From positions 1 through 64,000 of the forward strand of contig JAUNLF010000001.1 of NCBI GenBank assembly GCA_030532405.1: a stretch of DNA of 64,000 nucleotides. The letters run 5' to 3'. Each line of letters opens with the position of its first letter. Position 1 is the stretch's first letter. Source of the DNA: Actinomycetaceae bacterium. GTDB lineage: Bacteria > Actinomycetota > Actinomycetes > Actinomycetales > Actinomycetaceae. Position numbers and translations under genes: made by a program. Below are positions 55,100-64,000 of this stretch, one piece after another. Below the pieces are notes generated by a model that did no database searches, had not been told where the DNA came from, and saw only the letters and a program-made list of their open reading frames with translations.

Positions 55100-56580
55100 T
55101 GGCTCGTAGGAGGGCGCTTCCACTGATTGAGGATTTTGACAGTATTCCCGAGGAGGCTCTGGTCCCGGTTGAGGAGCAACCGTACGAGATCCCCCAAACC
55201 TGGAGATGGGTACGGCTGGGGAGTGTGAGTCAGATAAATCCGCCTAAGCCGCGCTCGACTGCTCTTCCTGATGTCCTAGAGGTTCCGTTTATTCCAATGG
55301 CGTCTGTATCCGATCGCACAGGTACAGTCTCTGAAATTGAATTTCGACCTTTACACAAAGTATCGAAAGGTTTCACATATTTCGGTTCTGGTGATGTCCT
55401 ATTCGCAAAAATCACGCCGTCTATGGAGAACGGAAAATCAGCAGTAGTTCCTGAACTACCTGACAATTTAGGATTCGGATCAACGGAGTTTTACGTTCTG
55501 AGACCGGTGAAAGAGGTACTGAACGCGAACTATCTACACATCTTCTTGCGACAGAAGAAGTACAGAGACGTTGCTCGCCAAGCGATGACTGGTGCGGTCG
55601 GCCAACAACGAGTCCCAAGACCATTCCTAGAGAACACCCCTTTCCCTCTGGCACCACAAGTTGAGCAGGAGAGGATTGTTGGTCTCTTGGAGGATCGTCT
55701 TGCTCGTATCGATGAGGTAATCGAGCGTAGCGAGAGTGTGCTTGAAGGTTTTGATAAGCAGACTGAAAACCTGATTAGAGCAGCAGTTAGCGGTCATCTC
55801 ACAGAAGACTGGAGAGAAAAACATTCTTCTGCGCGAAATGAAATGTCCCTTGAGACTTCAACCGATAATGAGGCTTCTTCTGCTCAAAAGCGTGGAGCGA
55901 AGAAGGGCAAGCTTCCCCTCATAGAAGATTTCGACAACATTCCTGAGCGCGCTTTGGTTCCCGCTGAGGAGCAACCATTCAAGATCCCCAAAACCTGGCA
56001 ATGGGTTCGCCTAGGTAGCGCGAGTGAAGTGTTTTCTGGGGGTACCCCCTCAACGAAGCATCCAGAATACTTCGACGGAGATATTCCGTGGATTACACCT
56101 GCGGATCTTGGCGGACTGGAATCCATGTATGTTTCAAACGGGCGAAAATCCATCACGCAAAAGGGTCTAGATAATTCCTCCGCTGTTCTCCTACCAAGTG
56201 GCACGGTCTGTTTATCTAGCCGAGCTCCCGTTGGCCATGTTGCAATCGCTGCAAATCCTCTAGCTACCAATCAAGGAATGAAAAACTTCATTCCTACGGA
56301 AGTACTGGATTCTCAGTACCTTTACTACTACCTCAAAGCAAGTAAAGCATTACTGGAATCTCGGGCAAGCGGTACAACCTTCTTGGAATTGTCTGCAACT
56401 CGGGCGAGTGCGGTACCCCTGGCACTGGCACCGCTCGAAGAACAAGTGATAATCGCAAGGATTCTCTCCACACAGACCGAGAAGATCGAGGCTGCTAAAT
56501 CCTTCGTCCTAGACAGTTTGGATCGCTTGAAGGAACTCCGTTCTGGCACTATTTCAGCGGCCCTTTCTGGACACCTCTAG
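55099..56580 (+). CDS. hsdS: Type I specificity subunit S with two repeat-flanked target domains
   Basis: DNA-recognition subunit of 493 residues with two target-recognition domains and two conserved helical spacers. Each half begins with a nearly identical 38-residue block (residues 5-42 and about 270-308) containing LPLIEDFD(S/N)IPE and P(Q/K)TW(R/Q)WVRLGS. The first spacer ends near residue 245, the second at the C-terminus (ILSTQTEKIEAAKSF). The target-recognition domains are more AT-rich than hsdR. The target sequence cannot be read from the protein. No homopolymer tract suggests phase variation, but the half repeats allow domain exchange. Confidence 0.93.
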   Translation: MARRRALPLIEDFDSIPEEALVPVEEQPYEIPQTWRWVRLGSVSQINPPKPRSTALPDVLEVPFIPMASVSDRTGTVSEIEFRPLHKVSKGFTYFGSGDVLFAKITPSMENGKSAVVPELPDNLGFGSTEFYVLRPVKEVLNANYLHIFLRQKKYRDVARQAMTGAVGQQRVPRPFLENTPFPLAPQVEQERIVGLLEDRLARIDEVIERSESVLEGFDKQTENLIRAAVSGHLTEDWREKHSSARNEMSLETSTDNEASSAQKRGAKKGKLPLIEDFDNIPERALVPAEEQPFKIPKTWQWVRLGSASEVFSGGTPSTKHPEYFDGDIPWITPADLGGLESMYVSNGRKSITQKGLDNSSAVLLPSGTVCLSSRAPVGHVAIAANPLATNQGMKNFIPTEVLDSQYLYYYLKASKALLESRASGTTFLELSATRASAVPLALAPLEEQVIIARILSTQTEKIEAAKSFVLDSLDRLKELRSGTISAALSGHL

Positions 56581-56650
56581 AAGCGAGGCCGAGTAGTAGA
56601 GACGAGCCGGGTGAACTCGCCAAAGTGATGCAAGCCACCTCACATATCAG

Positions 56651-56656
56651 GATAAT
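56651..56656 (+). promoter_or_regulatory. -10 box GATAAT, leaderless start
   Basis: GATAAT is followed by 6 nt and the ATG at 56663. Confidence 0.5.
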
Positions 56657-56662
56657 TGACGC

Positions 56663-57418
56663 ATGGAATTATCATTTCTGAAGTCCTTGGGACTCTACAC
56701 AGATCTGGGCGAAACAGTCAGAGCCGTAGAGGGCGCCAAACAAAAGTGGATCGAACCACCAGAGCCATACACGCACATCTCCGTCTACGACGACCCATCC
56801 GGAGCCTGCGTCGCCCTCTTAGACCGATCCGATGGGGACGTCCGCGAAGCATTCACAGTCCACGGTGTCGGCGGCCACACCGTCGCCGCCTCGCAGATCA
56901 ACTTAAACGTCGCCCAAATAGACCTCCTGGAACCAAACGGGGAACTAGCCGGACGATTCACCGCCATGGTAGACGACCCACACATGTACCCCGCATTCAA
57001 CGAAAAACCTGCGATCTACCAAAACTACGAACTCGGAGCAATCGCTGTCGACCTCACAGTCTGGGACTCCGTCGAAGAATGGGAAACCGCCCAAGAACCA
57101 GTCGGCGACAACGGAGAACTCATGGGACCCCTATTCATCGCAAGTCCCTGGCTATTTGCGTTCTACCAAGGCACCGCACCAGCCGAAGAAGTAAGCGCCG
57201 TCTCCATATTCGCAGGCATCATCAAACAAGTAGAAGTCGTCAAAAACCAGCTCACCGGAAACCCCTGGTACCGGGCAGTCGTAGACTGCGGTTTCGACTG
57301 TGCCCTAGCCCTCCCCATCGACACAGCGCCCACACCCCACCCAGGAAGCGTCGTCGACGGCAAAGCATTCCTCACCGGAACCACCGGCTTCTGGGGGCCA
57401 CCAATCTACGAACCATAA
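56663..57418 (+). CDS. Conserved-looking protein of unknown function
   Basis: A 251-residue soluble, acidic protein without signal peptide or membrane helix. It looks beta-rich, with segments such as THISVYDDPSGACVALLDRS, HTVAASQINLNVAQIDLLEPNG and WYRAVVDCGFDCALALPID. No family is recognised. Its codon use is like the surrounding core genes and unlike hsdS. It has its own leaderless promoter box and is followed by two hairpins. It is therefore probably independent of the restriction operon, despite lying 82 bp downstream of hsdS. Confidence 0.7.
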   Translation: MELSFLKSLGLYTDLGETVRAVEGAKQKWIEPPEPYTHISVYDDPSGACVALLDRSDGDVREAFTVHGVGGHTVAASQINLNVAQIDLLEPNGELAGRFTAMVDDPHMYPAFNEKPAIYQNYELGAIAVDLTVWDSVEEWETAQEPVGDNGELMGPLFIASPWLFAFYQGTAPAEEVSAVSIFAGIIKQVEVVKNQLTGNPWYRAVVDCGFDCALALPIDTAPTPHPGSVVDGKAFLTGTTGFWGPPIYEP

Positions 57419-57445
57419 GTCGTAACCCACCCAGGCGACGTGGCA

Positions 57446-57533
57446 GGGGAGGCGCGGCGGGGGAGTTCCGCCTGCCAGCGCCTCCTCAATCAATAAGAAG
57501 CGCCCGGCGAAACGTCGTACAGTCGCCGGGCGC
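57446..57533. terminator. Two tandem hairpins between the unknown gene and uvrC
   Basis: GGAGGCGC (57448-57455) pairs with GCGCCTCC (57478-57485), with inner GGCGG/CCGCC. GCGCCCGGCGA (57500-57510) pairs with TCGCCGGGCGC (57523-57533), an 11-bp stem. Confidence 0.75.
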
Positions 57534-57545
57534 CCCATAAGTTCG

Positions 57546-57551
57546 TAGAAT
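57546..57551 (+). promoter_or_regulatory. -10 box TAGAAT, leaderless start of uvrC
   Basis: TAGAAT is followed by 7 nt and the GTG at 57559. Confidence 0.6.
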
Positions 57552-57558
57552 CTAATGC

Positions 57559-59562
57559 GTGGCAGATCCAGTAACTTACCGACCGAAAACCTCCGAGATT
57601 CCCACCGAACCCGGGGTGTACCGGTTCCGCGACGAACAGGGCCGCGTCATTTACGTTGGGAAAGCCAAAAACCTCCGGAACCGCCTCACCAGCTACTTCC
57701 AAGACCCCGCCAACCTCCACCCGCGCACCCAGAACATGGTGTTCTCCGCGGCGTCAGTACAGTGGACAGTGGTCGCCAACGAAGTCGAAGCCCTCACCCT
57801 CGAATACTCGTGGATCAAACAATACGATCCCCGCTTCAACGTCATGTACCGCGACGACAAATCCTACCCATACCTCGCGGTCTCCATGAACGAAGAAATC
57901 CCACGCATGCAAATCATGCGCGGAGCCCGCAAAAAAGGCGTCCGCTACTTCGGCCCATACTCCCAAGTCTGGGCAATCCGCGACACCGTCGACCAACTCC
58001 AAAAAGTCTTCCCCATCCGCACCTGCTCCGCCGGCGTCCTCCGCCGCGCCCAACTCCAAGGACGCCCCTGCCTCCTCGGCTACATCGAACGCTGCTCCGC
58101 CCCCTGCGTAGGCAACATCTCCGTACAAGACCACTACGACCTCGCAGACCAACTCTGCCAATTCATGGCCGGAAAAACCGGCCCATACACGCGCGAACTA
58201 CGCGCCCAAATGAAAGAAGCAGCGGCCAAACTCGACTTCGAAAAAGCCGCGAAACTACGCGACAGCCTCGCCGCCATCGACAAAGTCCTCGAACAAAACG
58301 CCGTCGTCCTCGGCGACGGCACCGACGCCGACGTCTTCGCCCAAGTAGTCGACGAACTCGAAGCCGCCGTCCAAGTCTTCCACGTCCGCGGAGGCCGCAT
58401 CCGCGGCGTACGCGGCTGGGTCGTAGACCGCCCCGGAGACGCCACCGAAGCAGACCTCATGCAAAAAATCCTCCAACAGGTCTACGCCGAAGCCGCCGAA
58501 GTCGACCACACCGTCCGCGAGCGCGAACAAGCCGTGTCCGTCGACGACGTCGTGCACGCCCCGACCTCCGCAATCCCACGCGAAGTCCTAGTATCCACAC
58601 TGCCCTCAAACGTTAGAGCAGTACGCCAATGGCTCGAACAGCTACGCGGCGCTAAAGTCGACCTTCGCATACCCCAACGCGGCGAAAAACGCGCCCTCAT
58701 GGAAACCGTTACAAACAATGCGGAACACGCGCTAAGCCTGCACAAAACCAGGCGGGCCGGAGACCTCACCCAACGCTCCCAAGCTCTGGAAGAACTCGCA
58801 GAATACCTCGACCTCCCGGCAGCTCCACTACGCGTCGAATGTTACGACGTGTCCCATACGATGGGCACCAACCAAGTGGCCTCCATGGTCGTCTTCGAAG
58901 ACGGCGCACCCCGCAAATCCGACTACCGCCACTTCACCATCCGCGGTGAAGACGGCGAAGGCGCCACCGACGACACCGCCGCCATGCGCGAAGTTTTAAC
59001 CCGCCGATTCAAACGCCTGCTCGCCGAAGAAGCCGGCCGAGAAGGCTACGACGAGGACGGCATCGCACTCGCCTCCGGCCCCGTCGACCCAAACACCGGC
59101 AGGCCCAGACGATTCTCCTACAGGCCCGACCTCGTCGTCGTCGACGGAGGCCTACCCCAAGTCAACGCGGCCGCCGACACCCTCCAAGACCTCGGCGTAG
59201 ACATCCCCGTCATTGGACTCGCAAAACGCCTCGAAGAAATCTGGATCCCCGAAGACCACTTCCCAGTCATCATGCCGCGCACCTCGCCCGGCCTGTACCT
59301 ACTTCAACACCTCCGCGACGAGTCACACCGCTTCGCCATCTCGCACCACCGCAAAAAGCGAGGCAAATCCATGACCCGATCCGTCCTCGACGACATACCC
59401 GGACTTGGACCCGCACGCCAGCACGCCCTCCTAAAAGAATTCAAATCCGTCAAAAAAATCAAAGCCGCGACCGCGGAAGAATTAACGGTCGTCGAGGGCG
59501 TAGGACCCGCACTAGCACAAGCAATTTACGACCACTTCCACCCCCGTGTAGACGCCGAATAA
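57559..59562 (+). CDS. uvrC: Excinuclease ABC subunit C
   Basis: Dual-incision nuclease of excision repair, 667 residues with a leaderless GTG start. It has the N-terminal GIY-YIG domain (PGVYRFRDEQGRVIYVGKA, 3' incision), a cysteine cluster region around CLLGYIERCSAPC, and the UVR motif near residues 205-240 (KEAAAKLDFEKAAKLRDSL) that binds UvrB. The RNase-H-like domain follows (ECYDVSHTMGTNQVASMVVF and DLVVVDGGLPQ, 5' incision), then a tandem HhH (SVLDDIPGLGPARQHALL). It starts the conserved uvrC-rapZ-yvcK-whiA block. Confidence 0.97.
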   Translation: MADPVTYRPKTSEIPTEPGVYRFRDEQGRVIYVGKAKNLRNRLTSYFQDPANLHPRTQNMVFSAASVQWTVVANEVEALTLEYSWIKQYDPRFNVMYRDDKSYPYLAVSMNEEIPRMQIMRGARKKGVRYFGPYSQVWAIRDTVDQLQKVFPIRTCSAGVLRRAQLQGRPCLLGYIERCSAPCVGNISVQDHYDLADQLCQFMAGKTGPYTRELRAQMKEAAAKLDFEKAAKLRDSLAAIDKVLEQNAVVLGDGTDADVFAQVVDELEAAVQVFHVRGGRIRGVRGWVVDRPGDATEADLMQKILQQVYAEAAEVDHTVREREQAVSVDDVVHAPTSAIPREVLVSTLPSNVRAVRQWLEQLRGAKVDLRIPQRGEKRALMETVTNNAEHALSLHKTRRAGDLTQRSQALEELAEYLDLPAAPLRVECYDVSHTMGTNQVASMVVFEDGAPRKSDYRHFTIRGEDGEGATDDTAAMREVLTRRFKRLLAEEAGREGYDEDGIALASGPVDPNTGRPRRFSYRPDLVVVDGGLPQVNAAADTLQDLGVDIPVIGLAKRLEEIWIPEDHFPVIMPRTSPGLYLLQHLRDESHRFAISHHRKKRGKSMTRSVLDDIPGLGPARQHALLKEFKSVKKIKAATAEELTVVEGVGPALAQAIYDHFHPRVDAE

Positions 59563-59598
59563 CCCACCCATCCAGCGGCGGACCGCGCCGAATGCTGG

Positions 59599-59604
59599 CA
59601 AACT
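59599..59604 (+). promoter_or_regulatory. -10 box CAAACT, possible leaderless start of rapZ
   Basis: CAAACT is followed by 6 nt and the ATG at 59611; it differs from TANNNT in the first base. Confidence 0.4.
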
Positions 59605-59610
59605 ATAAAC

Positions 59611-60573
59611 ATGACTGACGACACTGCCGAACCCGTCGCAAACGACGACAACCCGCCAACCGTCCCCGCTGGCATCCCCATCCTCGACGAAATGGCGCGC
59701 CTCCCCAAGGCAAGCGACCCCGAAATGATCATCATCACCGGCATGTCCGGAGCGGGCCGCACGCGAGCATCCATGGCACTAGAAGACCTCGACTGGTACG
59801 TAGTCGACAACCTTCCACCCACACTGCTCCCCGCACTAGCGGGCATGATGACGTCAGATGGCACAGGCGTACACAGGCTCGGCGCAGTCGTAGACGTCAG
59901 ATCCCGCGAATTCTTCCACGACCTTGAGGACGTACTAGCCAAACTAAATGCTGAAAACATCCTCTACCGCGTTATCTTCCTAGACGCCGACGAGGCCGTC
60001 CTAGTTCGCCGCTACGAATCAAATCGCAGGCCCCACCCGCTACAAGAAGATGGGCGCATCCTGGACGGAATCAGACGCGAACGCAAACTCCTAGCACCTC
60101 TGCGGGCCCGCGCGGACGAAATCATCGACACCACCAACATGAGCGTTCACGACCTCTCGCGCCACATGCGAGACGTCGTCGCAGACGCAAAAGACCTCCC
60201 CCTAAAACTGACCGTCATGTCGTTCGGCTTCAAATACGGCCTCCCCCTCGACGCCGACCACGTACTCGACGTGCGCTTCCTAAAAAACCCGTACTGGGTT
60301 TCCGAACTACGCCACCTAACAGGCCGCGATGAACCCGTCGCCGAATACGTACTAGGCCAACCCGGAGCCGAAGAATTCGGCGTAAACTATGCGAAACTAC
60401 TCGCCCCAATGATCCGCGGCTACCTAAACGAACTCAAACCCTTCGTAACAATCGCCGTAGGATGTACGGGCGGAAAACACCGCTCCGTCGCGATGGCAGA
60501 ACTAATCGCCGCGACACTACGCGACCAAGACTTCCCTGTGCGCGTCATCCACAGGGACCTGGGGAGGGAATAA
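59611..60573 (+). CDS. rapZ: RapZ/YvcJ-family nucleotide-binding protein
   Basis: A 320-residue P-loop protein. In enterobacteria RapZ steers degradation of the small RNA GlmZ and so controls amino-sugar synthesis; the role in actinobacteria is less clear. About 30 extra N-terminal residues precede the P-loop GMSGAGRT, in which the usual Walker lysine is Arg, a variant common in actinobacterial members. LEDLDWYVVDNLPPTLLP follows. The C-terminal domain has SFGFKYGLPLDADHVLDVRFLKNP, the HLTGRDEPV loop and VAVGCTGGKHRSVA. It lies 3 nt ahead of yvcK. Confidence 0.93.
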   Translation: MTDDTAEPVANDDNPPTVPAGIPILDEMARLPKASDPEMIIITGMSGAGRTRASMALEDLDWYVVDNLPPTLLPALAGMMTSDGTGVHRLGAVVDVRSREFFHDLEDVLAKLNAENILYRVIFLDADEAVLVRRYESNRRPHPLQEDGRILDGIRRERKLLAPLRARADEIIDTTNMSVHDLSRHMRDVVADAKDLPLKLTVMSFGFKYGLPLDADHVLDVRFLKNPYWVSELRHLTGRDEPVAEYVLGQPGAEEFGVNYAKLLAPMIRGYLNELKPFVTIAVGCTGGKHRSVAMAELIAATLRDQDFPVRVIHRDLGRE

Positions 60574-60576
60574 ACC

Positions 60577-61584
60577 ATGGCTGGCCTACTGGACTCTGAC
60601 GGGTGGCCAAAACGTGGCGAACTCGGAACCCGAGTAGTAGCGTTCGGCGGCGGCCACGGACTATCCGCCACCCTGCGCGCCCTCAAACACATCACGCACC
60701 AGCTAACCGCAGTCGTAACCGTCGCTGACGACGGAGGATCCTCAGGACGACTACGCTCCGAAATGGACGTCCTACCACCCGGAGACCTACGCATGGCACT
60801 CGCCTCCCTTTGCGACGACTCCGAATGGGGCCTCACGTGGCGCGACGTCATGCAACACCGCTTCAAAACCGACGGGCCACTCGACAACCACGCGGTCGGC
60901 AACCTACTCATCGTCGCACTGTGGCAGCTACTCGGCGACGAAGTCGACGGCCTCGACTGGATCGCCCGACTCCTAGGAGCCCACGGCCGCGTCCTCCCAA
61001 TGGCTGACGTGCCCCTCGAAATCGAAGCGGACCTAGAAACCGCGACCGGAATGCACACCGTGCGCGGACAATGCGAAGTGGCCACGGCCCCCGGAAGCGT
61101 GCGCAACGTGCGTTTAATCCCGTCAGACCCGCCCGTTTCCCCCGAAGTCCTAACCGCCATAAGTGAGGCCGAATGGGTCGTACTGGGCCCCGGCTCGTGG
61201 TACACGTCCGTACTGCCACACCTGCTGACACCGAAGCTACACGACGCGCTCGTCTCAACTAACGCGCGCCGAGCATTAATCCTCAACCTCACCACGCAAG
61301 TAGGGGAGACCGACGAACTGTCCGCGGGCGACCACATTCGCGTACTCGCAGAACATGCCCCCGACCTCGCCCTAGACGTGGTGATCGCCGAACCGGCTAT
61401 GGTAGATGACATCGAGGATCTAGAAAATGCGGCCCGCGAACTAGGCGCTAGACTACTTCTTCGGCAAGTTTCAATCGGCGGCTCCCGGCCGCTTCACGAT
61501 CCGTTGCGACTTGCCGCAGCACTTCGAGACGCGTTCGACGGCGTCCTCGGAGAAGTCGGCCGGCGTGAATCCTGGCTCGCCTGA
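60577..61584 (+). CDS. YvcK/GlmR-family (CofD-like) protein
   Basis: A 335-residue Rossmann-like protein of the YvcK family. In firmicutes it binds UDP-GlcNAc and tunes carbon flux into the cell wall; the mycobacterial homologue (CuvA) also serves wall growth. Signature segments are VVAFGGGHGLSATLRALK, VTVADDGGSSGRLR, PPGDLRMALASL, VGNLLIVAL and VLGPGSWYTSVLPHLL. GGGAGGG precedes the ATG 3 nt after rapZ, so the two are coupled. The gene order rapZ-yvcK-whiA is conserved in Gram-positive bacteria. Confidence 0.94.
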   Translation: MAGLLDSDGWPKRGELGTRVVAFGGGHGLSATLRALKHITHQLTAVVTVADDGGSSGRLRSEMDVLPPGDLRMALASLCDDSEWGLTWRDVMQHRFKTDGPLDNHAVGNLLIVALWQLLGDEVDGLDWIARLLGAHGRVLPMADVPLEIEADLETATGMHTVRGQCEVATAPGSVRNVRLIPSDPPVSPEVLTAISEAEWVVLGPGSWYTSVLPHLLTPKLHDALVSTNARRALILNLTTQVGETDELSAGDHIRVLAEHAPDLALDVVIAEPAMVDDIEDLENAARELGARLLLRQVSIGGSRPLHDPLRLAAALRDAFDGVLGEVGRRESWLA

Positions 61585-61620
61585 CGCGGCTGTAACTGCA
61601 TTTGCTGAAATGGAAGGTCT

Positions 61621-62601
61621 ATGTCACTCACTTTGTCACTAAAGGAAGAGCTGGTAACCCAAAAGGTTTCCTCCGCCTCCGAAATGGTCGCAGAAGTCGC
61701 CGCGATCCTGCGTTTTTCCGGTGGACTCCACATTGTCTCCGGACGCATCATCATTGAGGCCGAAGTAGACCAGCCCGCAACGGCAACGCGCCTGCGCATG
61801 TTCCTGGCAAAGCTGTACTCCGTGAACTCTTCCGTTGTCATCGTCTCTGGCGGAGCCCTAAAGAAGGGCGACCGTTACGTCGTACGCGTCGTCGAAAAAG
61901 CCGACCACCTGGCCCGCATGACCGGACTCATCGACAGCATGGGCCGCCCGGTTAGGGGACTACCACCGCAGATCGTGTCCGCAGGGGACGACGCCGCAAT
62001 CGCAGCTTGGCGCGGAGCGTTCCTCGCCCGCGGATCGCTCATGGAACCCGGACGCTCCTCCGCAATGGAAATCACCGCACCCGGCCCCGAGGCCGCCCTC
62101 GCAATGGTCGGATGCGCACGCCGCATGGGCGCAAACGCCCGCGTGCGCGAAGTCCGCGGAGCACACCGAGTAATCGTGCGAGACGCCGAAGCCATCGGAG
62201 CAATCCTGCACGCCCTCCAAACGCCCGAAACAATGGAAATTTGGAAGCAAAGACGCGAACGACGCGAAGCGCGCGGAAGCGCCAACCGCCTCGCAAACTT
62301 CGACGACGCAAACCTACGCCGGTCCGCCCGCGCAGCCGTCGTTGCAAGCGCGCGCGTAAAACGAGCATTCGAAATCCTCGGCGACGACATTCCCGACCAC
62401 CTGCGCGAAGCCGGCACCCTGCGCATCGAACACGGTGAAGCATCGCTAGAAGAACTCGGAAAACTCGCCAACCCACCGCTAACCAAGGACGCGATCGCCG
62501 GACGAATCCGCCGCCTACTTGCAATGGCCGACAAAAAGGCCCACGAGGACGGACAACCCGACACCGAGTCCGGACTCACCGCAGACATGCTCGAAAGTTG
62601 A
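61621..62601 (+). CDS. whiA: Sporulation/cell-division transcription factor WhiA
   Basis: A 326-residue DNA-binding protein with an N-terminal homing-endonuclease-like (LAGLIDADG-fold) domain and a C-terminal helix-turn-helix ([22 protein letters not shown]). It activates division genes such as ftsZ with WhiB in streptomycetes and is kept in non-sporulating actinobacteria. GGAAGG lies 5 nt ahead of the ATG, 36 nt after yvcK. It ends the block; the 250 bp that follow are the gap leader. Confidence 0.95.
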   Translation: MSLTLSLKEELVTQKVSSASEMVAEVAAILRFSGGLHIVSGRIIIEAEVDQPATATRLRMFLAKLYSVNSSVVIVSGGALKKGDRYVVRVVEKADHLARMTGLIDSMGRPVRGLPPQIVSAGDDAAIAAWRGAFLARGSLMEPGRSSAMEITAPGPEAALAMVGCARRMGANARVREVRGAHRVIVRDAEAIGAILHALQTPETMEIWKQRRERREARGSANRLANFDDANLRRSARAAVVASARVKRAFEILGDDIPDHLREAGTLRIEHGEASLEELGKLANPPLTKDAIAGRIRRLLAMADKKAHEDGQPDTESGLTADMLES

Positions 62602-62761
62602 GCGCGCAACACTCAGGTTTCTAGGCAGCTTTTTTGCTACTACTTCAAAGAAATCTTGTATTCACCTTTGAGAAAAGTAAGAACTTCTTCACTTTTACGC
62701 AATAAAGGGCTTCTGAACCTGATATTTGTCGCTAGACAGTGTAAATTTAGAACTGCTGGAA

Positions 62762-63856
<1,095 letters not shown>

Positions 63857-63879
63857 TCGCAACAGAGCGTAAATGAATG

Positions 63880-63912
63880 ACGCCCGCGCATGCTCACCGC
63901 GTGCGCGGGCGT
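63880..63912 (+). terminator. Terminator after gap
   Basis: ACGCCCGCGCA (63880-63890) pairs with TGCGCGGGCGT (63902-63912), followed by TTT. It may only attenuate read-through into pgk. Confidence 0.85.
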
Positions 63913-63961
63913 TTTCAATAATGGCCATCAGCATCCATTTCATAGCTCAGGAGAAACATTA

Positions 63962-64000
63962 ATGAGAACTATTGAAAGCCTCGGCGACCTAAAAGGTAAG
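63962..64000 (+). CDS. pgk: Phosphoglycerate kinase, 5' end only
   Basis: The first 13 codons (MRTIESLGDLKGK) are present before the window ends. This is the usual start of actinobacterial phosphoglycerate kinase, and the gene follows gap as in most genomes. AGGAG lies 8 nt ahead of the ATG. Confidence 0.8.
   Translation, partial: MRTIESLGDLKGK

Noticed and set aside
50442..56580. Prophage or transposon origin of the restriction operon
   Set aside because: No integrase, transposase, terminal inverted repeats or target duplication are visible. hsdS is somewhat AT-rich, but that is common for specificity genes.
56656..58616. Arg/Pro/His-rich long frames overlapping the unknown gene and uvrC
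   Set aside because: They are out-of-frame readings of GC-rich genes; composition is unlike a protein and the true frames are well supported.

Overview
The window is chromosomal DNA of a moderately GC-rich actinobacterium. The evidence is a Pup-ligation gene cluster (trmI, ARC, dop, pup, pafA), WhiA, an ANTAR response regulator, short TANNNT boxes 6-8 nt upstream of many start codons, and a gene order (hisF-hisI-trpC-lgt-pyk; polA-rpsA-coaE-uvrB-uvrA; uvrC-rapZ-yvcK-whiA-gap-pgk) that follows mycobacteria and other Actinomycetia as I recall them. The absence of proteasome subunit genes beside pup, an ARC without the proteasome-docking tail, and an LPXTG Cna-B surface protein suggest the Actinomycetaceae. 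The genus cannot be fixed from the sequence alone.

Layout. 1-3.8 kb: an LPXTG pilin-like adhesin facing a transaldolase. 4-7.7 kb: a tightly overlapping operon of a DsbA/FrnE-like protein, a GNAT fused to an NTP-pyrophosphohydrolase-like domain, and an M3 peptidase. 7.7-10.9 kb: an acidic small protein, an aldo/keto reductase, UppP and a RecB-type nuclease. 11-19.3 kb: a long translationally coupled run trmI-arc-dop, pup-pafA-FKBP-hisF-hisI, closed by a terminator. 19.4-29.6 kb: trpC, lgt, pyk, an orphan small gene, a tRNA-Leu, pdtaR, a thioesterase, polA, rpsA, coaE. 29.7-31.3 kb: a GMC oxidoreductase of more AT-rich composition, probably inserted. 31.3-43.4 kb: uvrB, a yybP-ykoY (Mn2+) riboswitch with terC, a CtpE-like P-type ATPase, an SLC10A7-like transporter, hydrolase, YciI-like protein, uvrA and an SDR. 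43.5-49.7 kb: acyl-CoA ligase, glnA, ogt and a YxlEFG-like ABC module. 49.9-57.4 kb: a complete type I restriction-modification operon flanked by two unrecognised genes. 57.5-64 kb: uvrC, rapZ, yvcK, whiA, gap and the start of pgk.

How the genes work together. The window holds the whole UvrABC excision system plus PolA and Ogt (DNA repair). It also holds central glycolysis (pyk, gap, pgk) and pentose phosphate (tal), protein tagging by Pup without a visible protease, and a metal-homeostasis block (riboswitch-terC, ctpE). About twenty transcription units appear to start leaderless, and this decided several start codons (lgt, uvrB, the FrnE-like gene, the YciI-like gene). The most interesting signals outside ordinary genes are the riboswitch, a 32-bp periodic repeat array at 38.3-38.4 kb, an over-represented heptamer GAGGGCG, the GNAT-pyrophosphohydrolase fusion, and the self-contained small gene at 22.86 kb.
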